A DNA stretch of 64,000 nucleotides from Leptasterias polaris (lineage: Eukaryota > Echinodermata > Asteroidea > Forcipulatida > Asteriidae): NCBI GenBank assembly GCA_037783415.1, contig JAZGTN010000025.1, positions 5,270,001-5,334,000 of the forward strand, read 5' to 3'. The translations under genes were made by a program, and so were the position numbers. Shown here piece after piece: positions 31,231 through 43,010 of this stretch. The notes below the pieces were generated by a model. That model was given only the letters and a program-made list of their open reading frames with translations, searched no databases and was not told the origin of the DNA. The first letter of the stretch is position 1, and the number at the start of each line of letters is the position of its first letter.

Positions 31231-31895
31231 CAGCGGCGTAACTAAGGTAAATTTTTAGGGGGGAACAAGGGGGTGCACCATTTTTTCTAGGGGGGCACTG
31301 CTGGCAAATCAACTATAGATTTCTATGCACTTTTTAAAAACTTGATCTTGTTTTTTTGATTTTTACATATTGACAAACTATTTAATATACCCTATACACT
31401 GAAGAACAAAGTAATGTCTCAAATGAAGCAGATATTTTTGATCAATGCACTCACAGCTCAATAGTTTTCAATGGCTTTTCCTCATGTACTTACGAAAAAT
31501 ACAACGGTACCCAGCACATCGTGTAGCTTCATGTGATACTATCGTACCGTATTTAGCGTGGCATACTGTGGCAGAATGGGGCGCGCGCGGGCGCTGAGTC
31601 ATCATACAATTTGCGGACGTGATTTACCGTACTCTGAAGACGTTGGTAAAAATAACAACTGTCCATTGCAAAGGTACAACAAATATGTGTAAATAGAAAA
31701 ATAGTTTGAAACATTGAGTTATACGTCACCAGTGCTCCATAAAAGTTTATATTTTCTGGTAATTATTATAGTCTCAAAGGTTCAGATTTCAAATGGGGGG
31801 GGCACCCGGGGGGGGGGGGGGCACTGACATCAATTGGGGGGGGGGGGGGCACGTGCCCCCCGTGCCCCCCCCCCCCCCCCTTAGTTACGCCACTG
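31231..31895. mobile_element. hAT-type non-autonomous element with 8-bp target duplication
   Basis: The left end CAGCGGCGTAACTAAGG and the right end CTTAGTTACGCCACTG are inverted repeats, starting CAG and ending CTG as in hAT elements. The 8-bp word CTTCAAAT directly flanks both sides (31223-31230 and 31896-31903). Eight-bp duplications are the hallmark of the hAT superfamily. It is 665 bp with G-rich and C-rich homopolymer runs near both ends (about 31795-31880) and no transposase frame. Confidence 0.85.
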
Positions 31896-31993
31896 CTTCA
31901 AATACTTTAGTTTATAGTTTATTTGCATTTTTGAGATATGAAGGACACTATTGAAGTGCACTGTTTGGCTTGGATGTTTATAAGCGGCGGGGG

Positions 31994-32080
31994 CATCAGC
32001 AACAGCAGCAACAGCAGCAACAACAGCAGCAACAGCAGCAACAGCAGCAACAGCAGCAACAGCAGCAGAAGCAACAACAA
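31994..32080 (+). repeat. Mixed CAG/CAA trinucleotide tract
   Basis: About 28 uninterrupted CAG or CAA units in one frame would encode polyglutamine. CAA is spread through it. No initiation, splice or domain context supports a gene here, so I call it a repeat. The frame 31970-32221 that includes it was not accepted. Confidence 0.75.
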
Positions 32081-32660
32081 ATGTTTGAACACTTCGGGCC
32101 ATGCAACTTTAATCTGTATCTCATTTTGAGCCCTCTCCACAATCGACCCATTGACACTACTTCATTTAACAACATAAAACATCTTCCCATTTACAATATA
32201 TTGGTGTTAGCTCCTCAATGACGTCGGCTTTGATATAATATTCAATGCTTGAATGTTAACAATTAACAATGATTTATCGTTGAGGTCACAACATTGTCTC
32301 CCTTCCATCGACCATTGATGCCTTTAGCTCTCAAAGGACCGCGGTGCTCATATACAAATCAATGTTCTGATGTTTATAACTCTGAACATTTTATGGTTTC
32401 TGTAGCAATGTATAAGGAATTATTAACCATAGATCAAAGAGGCTATAGCACACAGTGTTTTCATTGACGATTGTTTGATTTTTAAGCTTTATTCCTTCTC
32501 TTCGAAATGCTAATTGGCATTACAATTAACTATTTGTAATTTAATAATATTGAGACAAACTCGTTGATTTTATTTTTTCCCCCCTTGTTTATGTGTATGT
32601 TTGTTGTTATAAGTTGTTCAATTTTGTATTAATTTTGAACTGCACTGTTAGTGTTTGGGG
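32081..32660. other. Unassigned stretch
   Basis: Nothing supported. Confidence 0.3.
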
Positions 32661-32935
32661 GTAAGGTTTTCGTAGTAGTATATTTTCAAGCCTTTCACCT
32701 CTAGGACCCCGGTTCGAATCCCGACAGGGGTTGGGTTTTCGGTCCAAACTAATTGCGTAGGCTTTTCCTGGAATTGTTTTTTTTCTGGGCGTTTTCCTCC
32801 CACATCTAAAACTGGAACGTCCTTCCTGGTCTTCTCTCCTTCGGGTTCTTTGCTAGTACAGTGGTTAAGTTTAATTTTCTGAGAATCATTGATCTAACAA
32901 CCAAAAAGAAAGTGCTACTATATAAAACTGGAACG
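32661..32935 (+). mobile_element. SINE family M
   Basis: A tRNA-like B box CCCCGGTTCGAATCCCGAC follows CTTTCACCTCTAGGAC. The body has GCGTTTTCCTCCCACATCT and CTTCTCTCCTTCGGGTTCTT. The copy at 52803-53050 shares the CTTTCACCTCT...GGTTCGAATCC and TTTCCTCCCACATCTGAAAC blocks. The A box is poor here. Confidence 0.6.
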
Positions 32936-33289
32936 GGATCCCCTTGTTAATGAAGATGGATACGTTTACACTCTTAAAAGGCTTCAAGGTCAATCTAAGC
33001 TGTGAGATGCAATCGCTTTCCTAAAGATAGCGTTAGAGGAAAAACAAAAGAAAGCGAACATATTTTAAAGTATCAAAGCCTTTCGTTTAAATGATTAGTG
33101 TAAGTTTACCAAATTCTAATCGTATTCGTAAGGACAGTCAGTAACTTTATCTCCTGTTATTTCTTGTTTTCATTTTTATGAAGTAAATTTGTGTATGTGC
33201 CTTTGTATAAATACAGTTTTAAGTTTTTATTAAGTGTAAAATGTTGTTCTTCTTGAACATAATTTGTAATTCTGTAATTTTTTATAATA
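32936..33289. other. Unassigned stretch
   Basis: Nothing supported. Confidence 0.3.
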
Positions 33290-33376
33290 TATTTTTACGG
33301 TTATGAGCATGTTCGACAAAGCAAATTTCCATTTTATGGACACTAAACATTGAATTGAATTGAATTGAATTGAATT
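33290..33376 (+). mobile_element. Probable LINE/SINE 3' tail with (TTGAA)n
   Basis: CCATTTTATGGACACTAAAC is followed by about five tandem TTGAA units (33350-33375). A short-unit tandem tail is typical of CR1/L2-like non-LTR elements. Confidence 0.45.
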
Positions 33377-33434
33377 AATTTTATTTTCTTTCAGAGCGAA
33401 ATTTGTAACATTACTTCCTCGAATATCAACAACG

Positions 33435-33612
33435 AATAGACCTTATGCATTGACGTCACCAAGCCGCCATCTTAGAGGTAAACTGATGACGAAACAATGG
33501 AAACGCACAGATTTGTACGCGCGGCGCACAGACCACGGCCAATGAGCATCTTCCTTTTGACCTCTAGGCGAGGGAGCCCTACTCAAATGACGTCATGTGC
33601 ATAAGGTCTATT
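33435..33612. mobile_element. Foldback MITE with TAGACCTTATGCA ends
   Basis: AATAGACCTTATGCATTGAC at the left and GTCATGTGCATAAGGTCTATT at the right are inverted repeats, with inner TTAGAGGT/ACCTCTAG. It is 178 bp, flanked by TA, and carries two TGACGTCA-like words in the arms. Confidence 0.75.
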
Positions 33613-33769
33613 GGTACGTACATTTTGAAGAGATTATATTTATGTGCGTAAGTCAAAAGCTCAGTTTCAATGCCGAATGTCATCAATTCTGGTATGAACT
33701 ACCAACTTCTCTGTACAAATATTGTACATACCCGTATATTTGAGGTGTGCTGTTTTGGAAGTTAGTTGA

Positions 33770-33920
33770 CAAAATTCGCACTGGAAGGATATCGAATACA
33801 ATAATATTTCACACCGAGGGTAAAGACTGGTAATTGCTTTCCACTTTCAAGCACTCTGGAAATTAAGAACATAACAAAACTGAAATCAACCTGGGAGCCC
33901 CTCTTTAATATTTCATTCAG
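33770..33920. repeat. Family H foldback fragment
   Basis: GACAAAATTCGCACTGGAAG, TATCGAATACAAT and ATTGCTTTCCACT parallel the right arm of 12323-12876. Confidence 0.5.
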
Positions 33921-34304
33921 TTTATGACAACCAATGTGTGGTGATCGTGAGTGAACGTAGACCTGTATAATTTTTTTTTTTTTATTCACCATTATTGCAT
34001 ATTGCACAAACCCATCCGTCATATTTAGCTGTATGTCCCTGAAAAATAATTAGTGGTTTAGTGGTTAGCGGGGGGTGGGGTACGGTGGATGTAAAGAAAT
34101 GATTAAAAGAACGAAGAAAATCCCCACAAACAAACAAGCAAACGAACACACAAACAAACCCACAAAGCATTTAGTGAAGGCAAATGTATATCAAGTTCCC
34201 GATTAAATGCCGACTGATAGTTCCCATATACTGTTGTGTGTTAAGCACTGTACACTCAGTACTTTCCGAAGTCCTGTGGAAAAACAAATCCACACACACA
34301 AATA
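33921..34304. other. Unassigned stretch
   Basis: Contains a CAAACAAACAAGC-like tract at 34128-34160. Nothing else. Confidence 0.3.
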
Positions 34305-34385
34305 ATTAATCGGGTGGGATTCGAACCCACGACCTTTGCCATTCAGGAATTTGAACGTTATTTTCATTGGACTCAGGAAAGTACA
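34305..34385 (-). mobile_element. tRNA-like SINE remnant, minus strand
   Basis: GTGGGATTCGAACCCACGAC at about 34314-34333 is a reverse-strand B box (GGTTCGAATCC). The A-box side is degenerate. Confidence 0.5.
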
Positions 34386-35715
34386 CTGACTGTATCGGAC
34401 TTTCGGTGTAAGGGTAAAACACTAATCATAGGCCTATCATTTATCCCCGATGCAAATTTTACATCTATGCTCAGCGACACAAGTTCCAAGACCGAGATTT
34501 GAGCCACCCCGCCAACAGAACTTCTATGCGCTAGAATGCACAGCTACGAAACGCCAAAGGCAGTACCTCTTCAGGCCAAATCTTCTCCTTCTTTTGAGAC
34601 TCTAAAAAGAAGCAAATTTTGAAGTTCGGTGCATGGTATATGATACAGTTTGACTGCAGAGATGAAGCAAGTTGGTGTATTTTTGTAATAATTGCCGGCA
34701 CCCATCGGTCACATTGATTGACACTGTGTCTGGCCATTACAGCAATGCCCGACATCACTCCACGCACTCCCCTGCCCATTGGATAATTCACACTACGACA
34801 TTCACAGTAGGGAATGGACGGGGAAAGTACACTGTGTACAGCGGCACCGTTTCCTTGCCCCACCGCAGAGAGAGAGGATAGAGCCAGTCTCCGTCATATT
34901 ATATTGGATCACTTCCCTTGATGGGACCTCGCTGATTGATGTATCGCTGTCAGCTCGGCATAGTATGGTCTGATATGTAGCTCAATACCACACAGAGGTA
35001 TCATACAGTCTCCTGGGATATCGTTGGTTGAATCGCCCGAGGGAGGAAATTGAATTCATTTGCGGCATGAAAGCTTGATTCTTCTCCGGTAAGATTTATC
35101 GACAGCCCCTGCTTGATGTTGCCAGATTTTAGAGCCAAGTTAAGCTAGGATGAGTTTCGCAATAATTGTTTGACTTCTCTATGTGCTTTCCAGGCATGTC
35201 CGGATGATAAATATTAATGGAAAATGGAAGTTCTGTCTTTGAGTTTTCTCTTCCACATGGAAATGAGACGAACGCAAAGATTACAAATCACCAAAAACCA
35301 CATAATCTGTGGTGTTATCTATCGACTATGCAAGTAATGGATACTGAATCTTGTTGTTCAAAGGAATAGCTGGACTAGTTTAACCTGGTAGCCTCGGTCT
35401 GGTCAGAGTGATTTAAGAGGGTTAGAACAGCAGAAGTTGGCTGAACTTTTATAACATTGCATCTGGGCTCAAATAAAATGTTGGGTTCGTACGCAGAAGA
35501 TATTGCCGATATTTCTAATTTAAATATACTGATGTAATTATCAATTGATATGGTTGATATAGCTGTCGAAACGGCACGTCAACTTATTCGGTAATTACTT
35601 CAAAAAGTAAACACTGAGTGTGCTTTTTTATTCAACATTTCCTTGTTTTGTGACGTGTTGCACAAATGATTTACCCTGGTTTTTTTTTTAGATCAATACA
35701 ATTAAGACATTTAAA
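34386..35715. other. Unassigned stretch
   Basis: The overlapping frames at 34531-34973 have no recognised domain or splice context. No repeat shared elsewhere in the window was seen. Confidence 0.3.
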
Positions 35716-36064
35716 GGCCCTGTACACTATTGGTAAGATCGAAAAACACAAATGTTCACAGATTCACACATAACTTACATGATTTAAAGTAATGGTAGAA
35801 AGGGTTCCCGAGTTAAAATATTTCTGCCTAAAATGCTATCGTTTCTGAGAAATGAGTAAAACAATAGTTTTTATCACGCGTGATAATGTTTGAAAAACAG
35901 AAAACACATAAGGTCTCTTTTCACTATTTTCTCGTGACCTCGATGACCAATTGAGCTCAAATTTTCACAGGTTTGTTATTTCATGTGTGTGGTTGATTAC
36001 ACAAAACATGAACACTGTCTGTGATTATTTTGTCAGCTCTGCCAATCCTGTATAATACCTTTAA
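35716..36064 (+). repeat. Chimeric long repeat: family E left part, family D right part
   Basis: The left end AAAGGCCCTGTACACTATTG is the family E start, and CAATTGAGCTCAAATTTTC is its later landmark. From CACAAAACATGAACACTGTC to CAATCCTGTATAATACCTTT it is family D. The fusion shows the two families share structure or have recombined. Confidence 0.65.
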
Positions 36065-36235
36065 TAGCAAGCTACCATAATGTTTTACAGTGGTAACTTT
36101 CGGCAATAAAGCAGCCCTTTTCACTTCATGCACTTTTATGAAGCGATTTTGAAATAGTTTTTTCAATTTAAACGTTTCTCTGGTTCATTCTGGTTGCATA
36201 ATGTTAATTTTTTCGTCGGGGATTATATATAGGCC
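36065..36235. other. Unassigned stretch
   Basis: Nothing supported. Confidence 0.3.
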
Positions 36236-36296
36236 TACACTGCAAAAACCTGGCTGTTAAAAGGGACACCATGAGTGTCGCTACATATATATTAGG
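36236..36296 (+). repeat. Family A MITE, single end
   Basis: CTACACTGCAAAAACCTGGC followed by GACACCATGAGTGTCG is one end of family A without its partner. Confidence 0.55.
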
Positions 36297-37654
36297 CTTG
36301 TTTTGATTAAGGCAATTTGGGTCCTCAAATGCTATTTCCTAGACTTCGACAGTTTCTTACTGCCTTTCTCTGGGGAGTCGATACTGACGTGAACATGATG
36401 GTAAGTGTGAGCTGTCATATATTTAAACCAATCAAAGAATGTTTAGCACTAATACTTGCAAGTTCTTTCCAGTTTCATTAACGTGCGATATCATCTACAA
36501 AACCGTCCACATTGGTTTCGAAAGCCAGGTTTACATAGCTCTTGGGGATACTGCTCATTTAGGATGCAGCTTTGTTCCTTGTTCTTATGCTAGGATTAGT
36601 TTTCTCTGTCCAATGTGATTCCGTAATGTATATTACTTTTTTGCAATATCATATACCATGTATTGTCTGTTTTCATAAATGAACTTTGAAGCCCACTAAC
36701 CGTCAGGTTGAACGCATCCTGCGTTTAATTGTCATCTCAGCTTGACAAACCTGTTATTTCACCGAGGTTTCCAGATAAAGTGACGTTGAGATTATGAAGA
36801 CCCGCTGACATAACGCTATAGGGTTTCCGTCATCATCTACATTGAGAAGGTTTTCTACACGGTGATCATTTTTGACTTTCCATCGCAAAAGCTTTGCAAG
36901 ATTCTTGATTATCTAATCACATCGTACGCGTCTCAAAAGGTATCGATTTAGTTATGCGTAAACCGTTAAATGCCAGAATTTAAAAGTGGGTTCGTTTCAC
37001 GTGGCCTCTTGTTTACATGCAGCGAAGGCACTTACTGATGACAGTACGTCAGGACTCATAGGCCACAGGTGGGTGAATCAATGGTATGGAAACAGTGCAG
37101 CCATGAAATGTCATTTGCACAAATTGTCCCCCGTCTTTGACGCACTTTCTCTGATTGGTGTCTATAACTGTCACTTAGGAATTGTTCCCCTGGGGTCGAG
37201 TCAGTGAGACAGTGATACTTAGGATATCGGTATTACGACGCGTCCTACTTACCCCGTTCCCATGCGAGATGCAATTTCGTCGAACAGCCTAGAACACGAT
37301 TTTGTGTCTGGTATGTATTCGATTTCTAGACTCGAGTGTTGTGGCTAACAAACGTGTGTCAGGTGTAGATGCTCATGGCAGCCACGCTGAAGCTTGTCTC
37401 TTGTAACCCACACTACTAAAACAAGAAGGTTTTGTTTCTCCCTTTTGCTGCCAAAGATGAATATAATGCAGGTATTGTGAATAAAACATACACGTGCTTC
37501 GAATACGGTCATCAAATTGAAATGAATCTGAATGGACTAAACTATGAAGTGAACCGTTTTTTTATTCATTTTTTCTTGTCTCGACTTGAGCAGCGAATTT
37601 CAAAATTTATTACATTTGCACTTTATATTTGTTTGTTGCTCATATTTTGCCAAT
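36297..37654. other. Unassigned stretch
   Basis: The 73-codon plus frame at 36986-37207 is not recognised. No repeat was found. Confidence 0.3.
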
Positions 37655-37950
37655 TCAACTGATGTTATTTACGGCGTTTATTGCCGTAATATTGCAATAT
37701 GTCGCATTTCGATTGCGGTATATCGACAGACTATTGCGTTAATCGCCGTATTTTACCGCGCTATATCACCGTTTAAAATTGTGTTATATCGCCGTACTAT
37801 AATTGCGTTATCACCGTACCGCATTTTACTGCCTTGTATCGCCTTATTTTACGTAACGCATTTTATTGCGTTTTATCGCCATATTTTACGTAAGAGTACA
37901 GCTATGTAATGCAATAAAATACTGTGAATAACGAAATATTGCGACGATAT
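37655..37950 (+). repeat. Degenerate minisatellite of TTGCGTTA / TCGCCGTA words
   Basis: Words such as ATTGCGTTA, ATCGCCGTA, TTTTACCG and TTTTACGTAA recur about every 16-25 bp over nearly 300 bp. The plus frame reading repeated Ile-Ala-(Val/Leu)-Tyr-Arg is a by-product. Confidence 0.6.
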
Positions 37951-39584
37951 ATCACGCCTTAAAGTACACGAGTTCTCCAGGAATTTGAAAAAAATATGAG
38001 TACCGTATTTAACGGCCTAATGCTTGAAATTCTAAGCAATTGAAATACCGGTGATGATTGCAAAAACAGACTAACTCCTCGCATCGTCTCACGATGCATT
38101 CCCGAATACTCCCCCCCGATTATCCAATAAAACACTTTCGGAATAGATGGATCAAAATTGTTTCGTCCTATTATGATTTCCCAAATGGTTGATAGTTTAT
38201 CGGCTGGAGACATCAGTTAACAGAATCTCATCCACTGTAATTTCTGGTGAAACATGGAGGCCGTTAAGTCCCTTGTTGATTTTAGCTTGATCTGTACATT
38301 ATTGATGTAGTGGCAGAACGAAGGGGTTGTTGGTGGTGGGGTTAGGGATTGTTGGGATGGGGTTAGTGAGGGTGGTGGTAAGCTCGTACAACCATATCTC
38401 TGTATGGCTCTTAAAGATACACAATGCTTTCTATTTAATCTGTTTGCGTTTATCAAGCTGATGTGTTTACTTACTTTAAAAAATGATGTTTTGTTCGCAT
38501 AAATTGTTGAACATTTTGTGTCAAATCATGTTTTTCTAAATTGTGTAAGTTCATTTGAAATTGTTATTAATCACAAATGAGGAAAAAACAAAAAAGCCGT
38601 AACATGATTTTTTTTTTTTTAATGAAACATTTTATTTTGAAAACACAATGCTTGAGAAACGGGAAAACAAGAACATTGATTACAATAAACACCGGCAGTA
38701 TGTATATATATGTGAGTAAATAAATAAATAAAGTAATTATTAATGCATGAAAATAATAGTATATATATAAAAATGTAAGAATAGGAAGAAAAGATATGAA
38801 AACAAATAATAAAACAGACAATAAATAATAATTTTAAAATAAAGAAATACATAAGTATAAACAAAACGGTTGCTTAAAAAAAATACTTTAAAACAAAGAC
38901 ACAAACAAAAACAAACACAAATAAAAAGGTGTAATACGGTTGCTTGTTTTGGTATTTTGATATAACTCTGTCCTGAATTCATTATAATGCTGATTGTTAC
39001 CATTTTGTGCAGTAGTAATGCAATCTGAAGATTGGAGTGGACTTGTACTATTCATTTGAAGATCTTTCAAAATTTCGTTCCTCAAAGTGCAATTGTGAGC
39101 TCTCCCTGCATAACAACAAAACGATATAACAACACGAAAATGAAACCAAGTTCAGTGTACTTCTACTGGATTGTCCGGATCCATTTTGTCCCATGTGTTT
39201 TGAAATTGTAATACACTGCTGTCAGTTCTGTCTCTCGATCCACATGTACTACTGCTTTCTATTAATATTATTGCGTGTTTTATACAGCGGTGTCAACAGG
39301 ACCCAGAGGCGCTTTGCAGAGAAACAAATACCAAAATATGAAAATTGAAACCTAGAACCTACGAAGCCGGTCCAACAGCGAGCGACTTGCACAAAGAGCG
39401 ACAAGAAATACAATGCACGAATAACACCCATTGTGCTGACATGCAGTGATGGCGTGTTTCAAAACTTAACAATAATACAAATGAAGTAAAAGTAAAATAT
39501 AAACAAACAGGACAAGTGGAGAGCACAATGGAAAGCGAGTATTATGTCAACACCTCGTCAGTAGTTGATCGTCACAGTATGAAC
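37951..39584. other. Unassigned AT-rich stretch
   Basis: A GGTGGTGGGGTTAGGG-like G-rich patch sits at 38331-38385, and a very A-rich region at 38580-38930. Frames in the latter are low complexity. Confidence 0.35.
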
Positions 39585-39840
39585 TACACTCTGAAGAAAA
39601 CCGGTTCCGAATTGACCTAGATTCCGAATCGCAGAGGACCTGGCCCATTTCGCCTGACCTGTTTGCTGACCCCAAAAATTGTTGGGAAAAAGAATGTCAA
39701 CTCAAATTCATTCTGCGTCATTTTGAACAATTTTCAGGTGATTTTGACGCAGATTCTGGGATTTACTGACACACAAATTAGTCAGACCCCATGGGACCCG
39801 TATCTAAGTAAATTCTGGTCCGGACGTTTCTCGTGTCTAT
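39585..39840. mobile_element. Family F MITE copy
   Basis: CACTCTGAAGAAAACCGGTT at the left (an ACACTCTAA-like end), GCAGATTCTGGGATTTACTG and GACCCCATGGGACCCG follow the family order. Confidence 0.55.
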
Positions 39841-40924
39841 GCCTATTGCACAGAAAACATGTTTGCAGACAAAAGAGTAAACAAATAAAAACAAGTTAAT
39901 ATTTAAATAAACATTATTAAGTTGAACCGGATGATCTATTGTAGTTGCTACACAAGCACAATGAAGTAATAAAGTGAAACATTTTCTCAGCCCAATATAA
40001 ACAGCTGAAATACCAAGTGAACTTGCTTATGTTATATGGGGTAGTTTGTTTTTCCGCAAGCACTCTTAAAATCTGGAATAAAGATATCACCATTAAAGAA
40101 AACAGTACTCACGCCTTCATTTAACTTTGACGCGACTGCCCTGCGAAAAATTCACACCCACACAGAGAACAACATCTGGTCAACTACAAGTTTATACGTT
40201 TTCATATTCTTCGCATTTTTTTCCTGCTGATGGTATGCCTTTATTCTTGACACTTCAATCGTCGAGTTTGTCAAATTAGGTCGTTATTCGCGAACCGGCG
40301 GACCGAGTTGACGTACGGAAATATATTGTAGCCGCTATAAAACATAGGCCTATTTAATAATACAAAATAAAAAGGGAAAGTTAAACAACACTATACTTTT
40401 TCCTATCAGCTGCATTCCCTCAGCAAACAAGATTGTGTATCATTTACAAAACTAATTCCATTTTACACAACGACAGGTGTGGGCTACAAGCGGTAAACAC
40501 ACGATCGTCCCAGAACTTCCTATTTTTTTTGAGATGCCAATGTGCCTAGTTGAAAAGCGGATCTCCCAATATCCTCATAAGTACGACACGAATGGTAGTG
40601 ATTGAGAGTGTTACTAGCTTCAGTGATCGGTGTCGTCAATCTGTCTTGACTACAGAAGGCTGGAATGTTTGCATCGAGTCAATCGCAATACACATATCCG
40701 TACTTCCAAACGAGCAAAAGGATGTTCTCGTTCCAACCCCCTCTTGGGGGCTGACCTGCAATGGGCCTAATAATTGATTGCCATTTGCCGTTCGCCATGA
40801 TTGTGTCCTGCAAGAAATAGTAAACAATTCATCCGTTTTTCGAGAAAACTGAATCGTGCAGCTTAAAATGTTTTGTGAATAATCAATATTTCCGAAATAC
40901 AGAACCTATGGAGCTCTGGAAATG
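39841..40924. other. Unassigned stretch
   Basis: At 40550-40830 both strands are open for 60-75 codons, and a TTACTATTTCTTGCAG acceptor-like site lies on the minus strand at about 40808-40823. I could not link either to a gene. Confidence 0.3.
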
Positions 40925-41350
40925 CCAACAGACTTGTTGTCATCCTAAGATAATTAATGAAGGATGGGGACATCATGTGAAGGGATGCCGACATCTTGAA
41001 AGCAGAATTTTGTCTTCCAGATGTATTTTCTCTCGGTATGACAACAACATGTTGTCTTCCAAAACTGTTTAGGGCTATTGGGTTCTCGACATGTTCAGGA
41101 TGTTATCATTCCGTTAACGAGTTTATCTCGGGAAGTCGACATTGTACGTTTCACGATGTCGTCATCCCGAAATAGTTTATCTCGTGGTTTTGACATCTTA
41201 CTGTTATGATGTCCACATCATAATATTAAATATATCTGGAAGACGACATCTTACTTTCGGATGTCGTCATCCCGAAATAAATCATCTCAGGATGTCGTTG
41301 TCGTACGTTTATGATGTCATTATTCTGCAGTAAATTAACTCAGGATCTCA
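40925..41350 (+). repeat. Diverged tandem repeat, GATGTCGTCATCCCGAAATA core
   Basis: Roughly 60-65-bp units repeat a core of GATGTCGTCATCCCGAAATA, then TTATCTCG or ATCATCTCAGG, then GACATCTTAC. The best units lie at 41150-41310, with more diverged ones to the left. Confidence 0.65.
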
Positions 41351-42582
41351 TGTCGGATGGCACTTACAGAGCTCCGTATTAGACCAATGTGTGTAGCCGT
41401 AAAACCATTAAGTCCGACACATTGTGTTCGACAAACCATTATGTCCAACACTGAGCTGTCTATTGAGGGAGTTGCTACATAAAGAACCAGTTTTCTTTTG
41501 TTACGTGGTTGCTGGACTCCATTTGCAGATGGTCCAATTACACCAGAACCCAATGGGCAGACTACTCGGGTCGGGCACCTTTTGTTCGTCCATGCATTGT
41601 TTGTTTTTTTTTATTTTTTTTATACAAAATGGCTGCTTATTGCAAGTTGTTGAAACTCCCTCAAAATACACCTCTGGTCCAATCCAGTCTGTTTGACGCC
41701 ATATGAACGACAAACCATGATATCTTAAACCAAATCTAAAATAATCCAGAGTTAAACAAACAAAAATCCAAAAATATTCTTCTTCCATCCCAACGCAGTC
41801 CCGCGTTTCCTGCTAAGAATTCTAAAGTCAACTGAAGTAAAGCTTTAAACACAGCTTGGTAAAAGCATTAACAGATCAGTGACACCACTGCCATAAATAC
41901 TTCTGTAGTTGTATCTCAGCACAAGTGCAGTGTCGACTTTGCCACTCGTATGTTTGACTTTTAGTGCTGTTTTTAGTTTTTTACACAGGATGGATACACG
42001 ATCTTCAGATGTTTTCTTGACACTGCAGTATAGGTTTTGGTATTTCTAATCCCAGGAAAGGAAATATGTGTAATTTCAGAATTTATTAGGAGGATGACCA
42101 AATACCTTAGTGCCACAAACAGTTAAATTTCGAAATAACTCATCAGCAATGCATAATATGTTGTTTCCTCCCACAGCGCCCTCTACTGACGTCATACTGG
42201 CTTTCATCTGTCTTGATATTAAACGGAAGATGCAAGCTGTTATTCGTTGCCCATCCTTATATCCGCTTGGGAGCGCAACCACTCCTACCTTGATATCACA
42301 ACCCACATGCTGTAGATTGCACAGCGGTAGCAAGTGAAGAGATCCTAATCATTGACAGCGAGGGATTGGTACAGACGTCACTTGAATACAACTCACATAA
42401 CCATCAAGTTCTTATCATCTAGTTCATAGTTCAGCCCGCAGAAAAAGACTCTTCAAAACAAAGGTATGTTGCTATTTTTAACTCAACTTTATTGTTATAC
42501 TTGAAATAATATAAATAAGCTGATCATTATTAAAAATGTATAAATAAATAATCAATAAAATAAATAAACAAACAAATACAAA
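41351..42582. other. Unassigned stretch
   Basis: The minus frame at 42076-42333 (85 codons) has ordinary composition, but I recognise no family. The segment GCGCCCTCTACTGACGTC inside it looks repeat-like. No other feature. Confidence 0.3.
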
Positions 42583-42816
42583 CATATGTGACCCGCTCTA
42601 CTATCGAAATGAGGAATGTCTCGGAAATCACGTTTGCGTGTAATTCGCCATACAAAAGTTGTTGACAATCGAAAATCATGAAAAAACACTACAAAAACCG
42701 ATTCAGCGATTTAGGTGGTATTAGGTAAAACAAAACTTGATCTTTCTTGTCGTTTGTCTTACCTTTAATTGAAAAGATGAACAAATCCACAAAAAGTACG
42801 TTCGACAACAACAACA
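42583..42816 (+). mobile_element. Family J element, second copy, truncated
   Basis: CATATGTGACCCGCTCTAC at the left end and the AAGTTGTTGACAATCGAAA block match 3891-4349. The copy breaks off in an (AAC)n run, and its last 144 bp are duplicated at 43112-43255. Confidence 0.7.
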
Positions 42817-43010
42817 ATAACAAATGCTATCTAGCCAGTACCGGTATAGCATGAATATTTGATGCTATGCACGTAAAATCTTTTCAGAAATATTTTGTTG
42901 TTAACTAAAACCTGAAAAACAAAAAGCCCAACAACAACAACAACAACAAACAAGCAAACAAAAATAAAGCATAAATAAATATAACAAAACCTAACAATCA
43001 CCTTTTACCA
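42817..43010. other. Unassigned stretch with (AAC)n
   Basis: An AACAACAACAACAACAAC run lies at about 42928-42950. Nothing else. Confidence 0.4.

Noticed and set aside
31970..32221. Polyglutamine protein
   Set aside because: Only the trinucleotide tract makes the frame notable; flanks look non-coding and there is no splice or start context.
42076..42333. 85-codon minus-strand frame with ordinary protein composition and an AATAAA near its stop
   Set aside because: No recognised domain; part of it looks like a dispersed repeat and no upstream exon fits.
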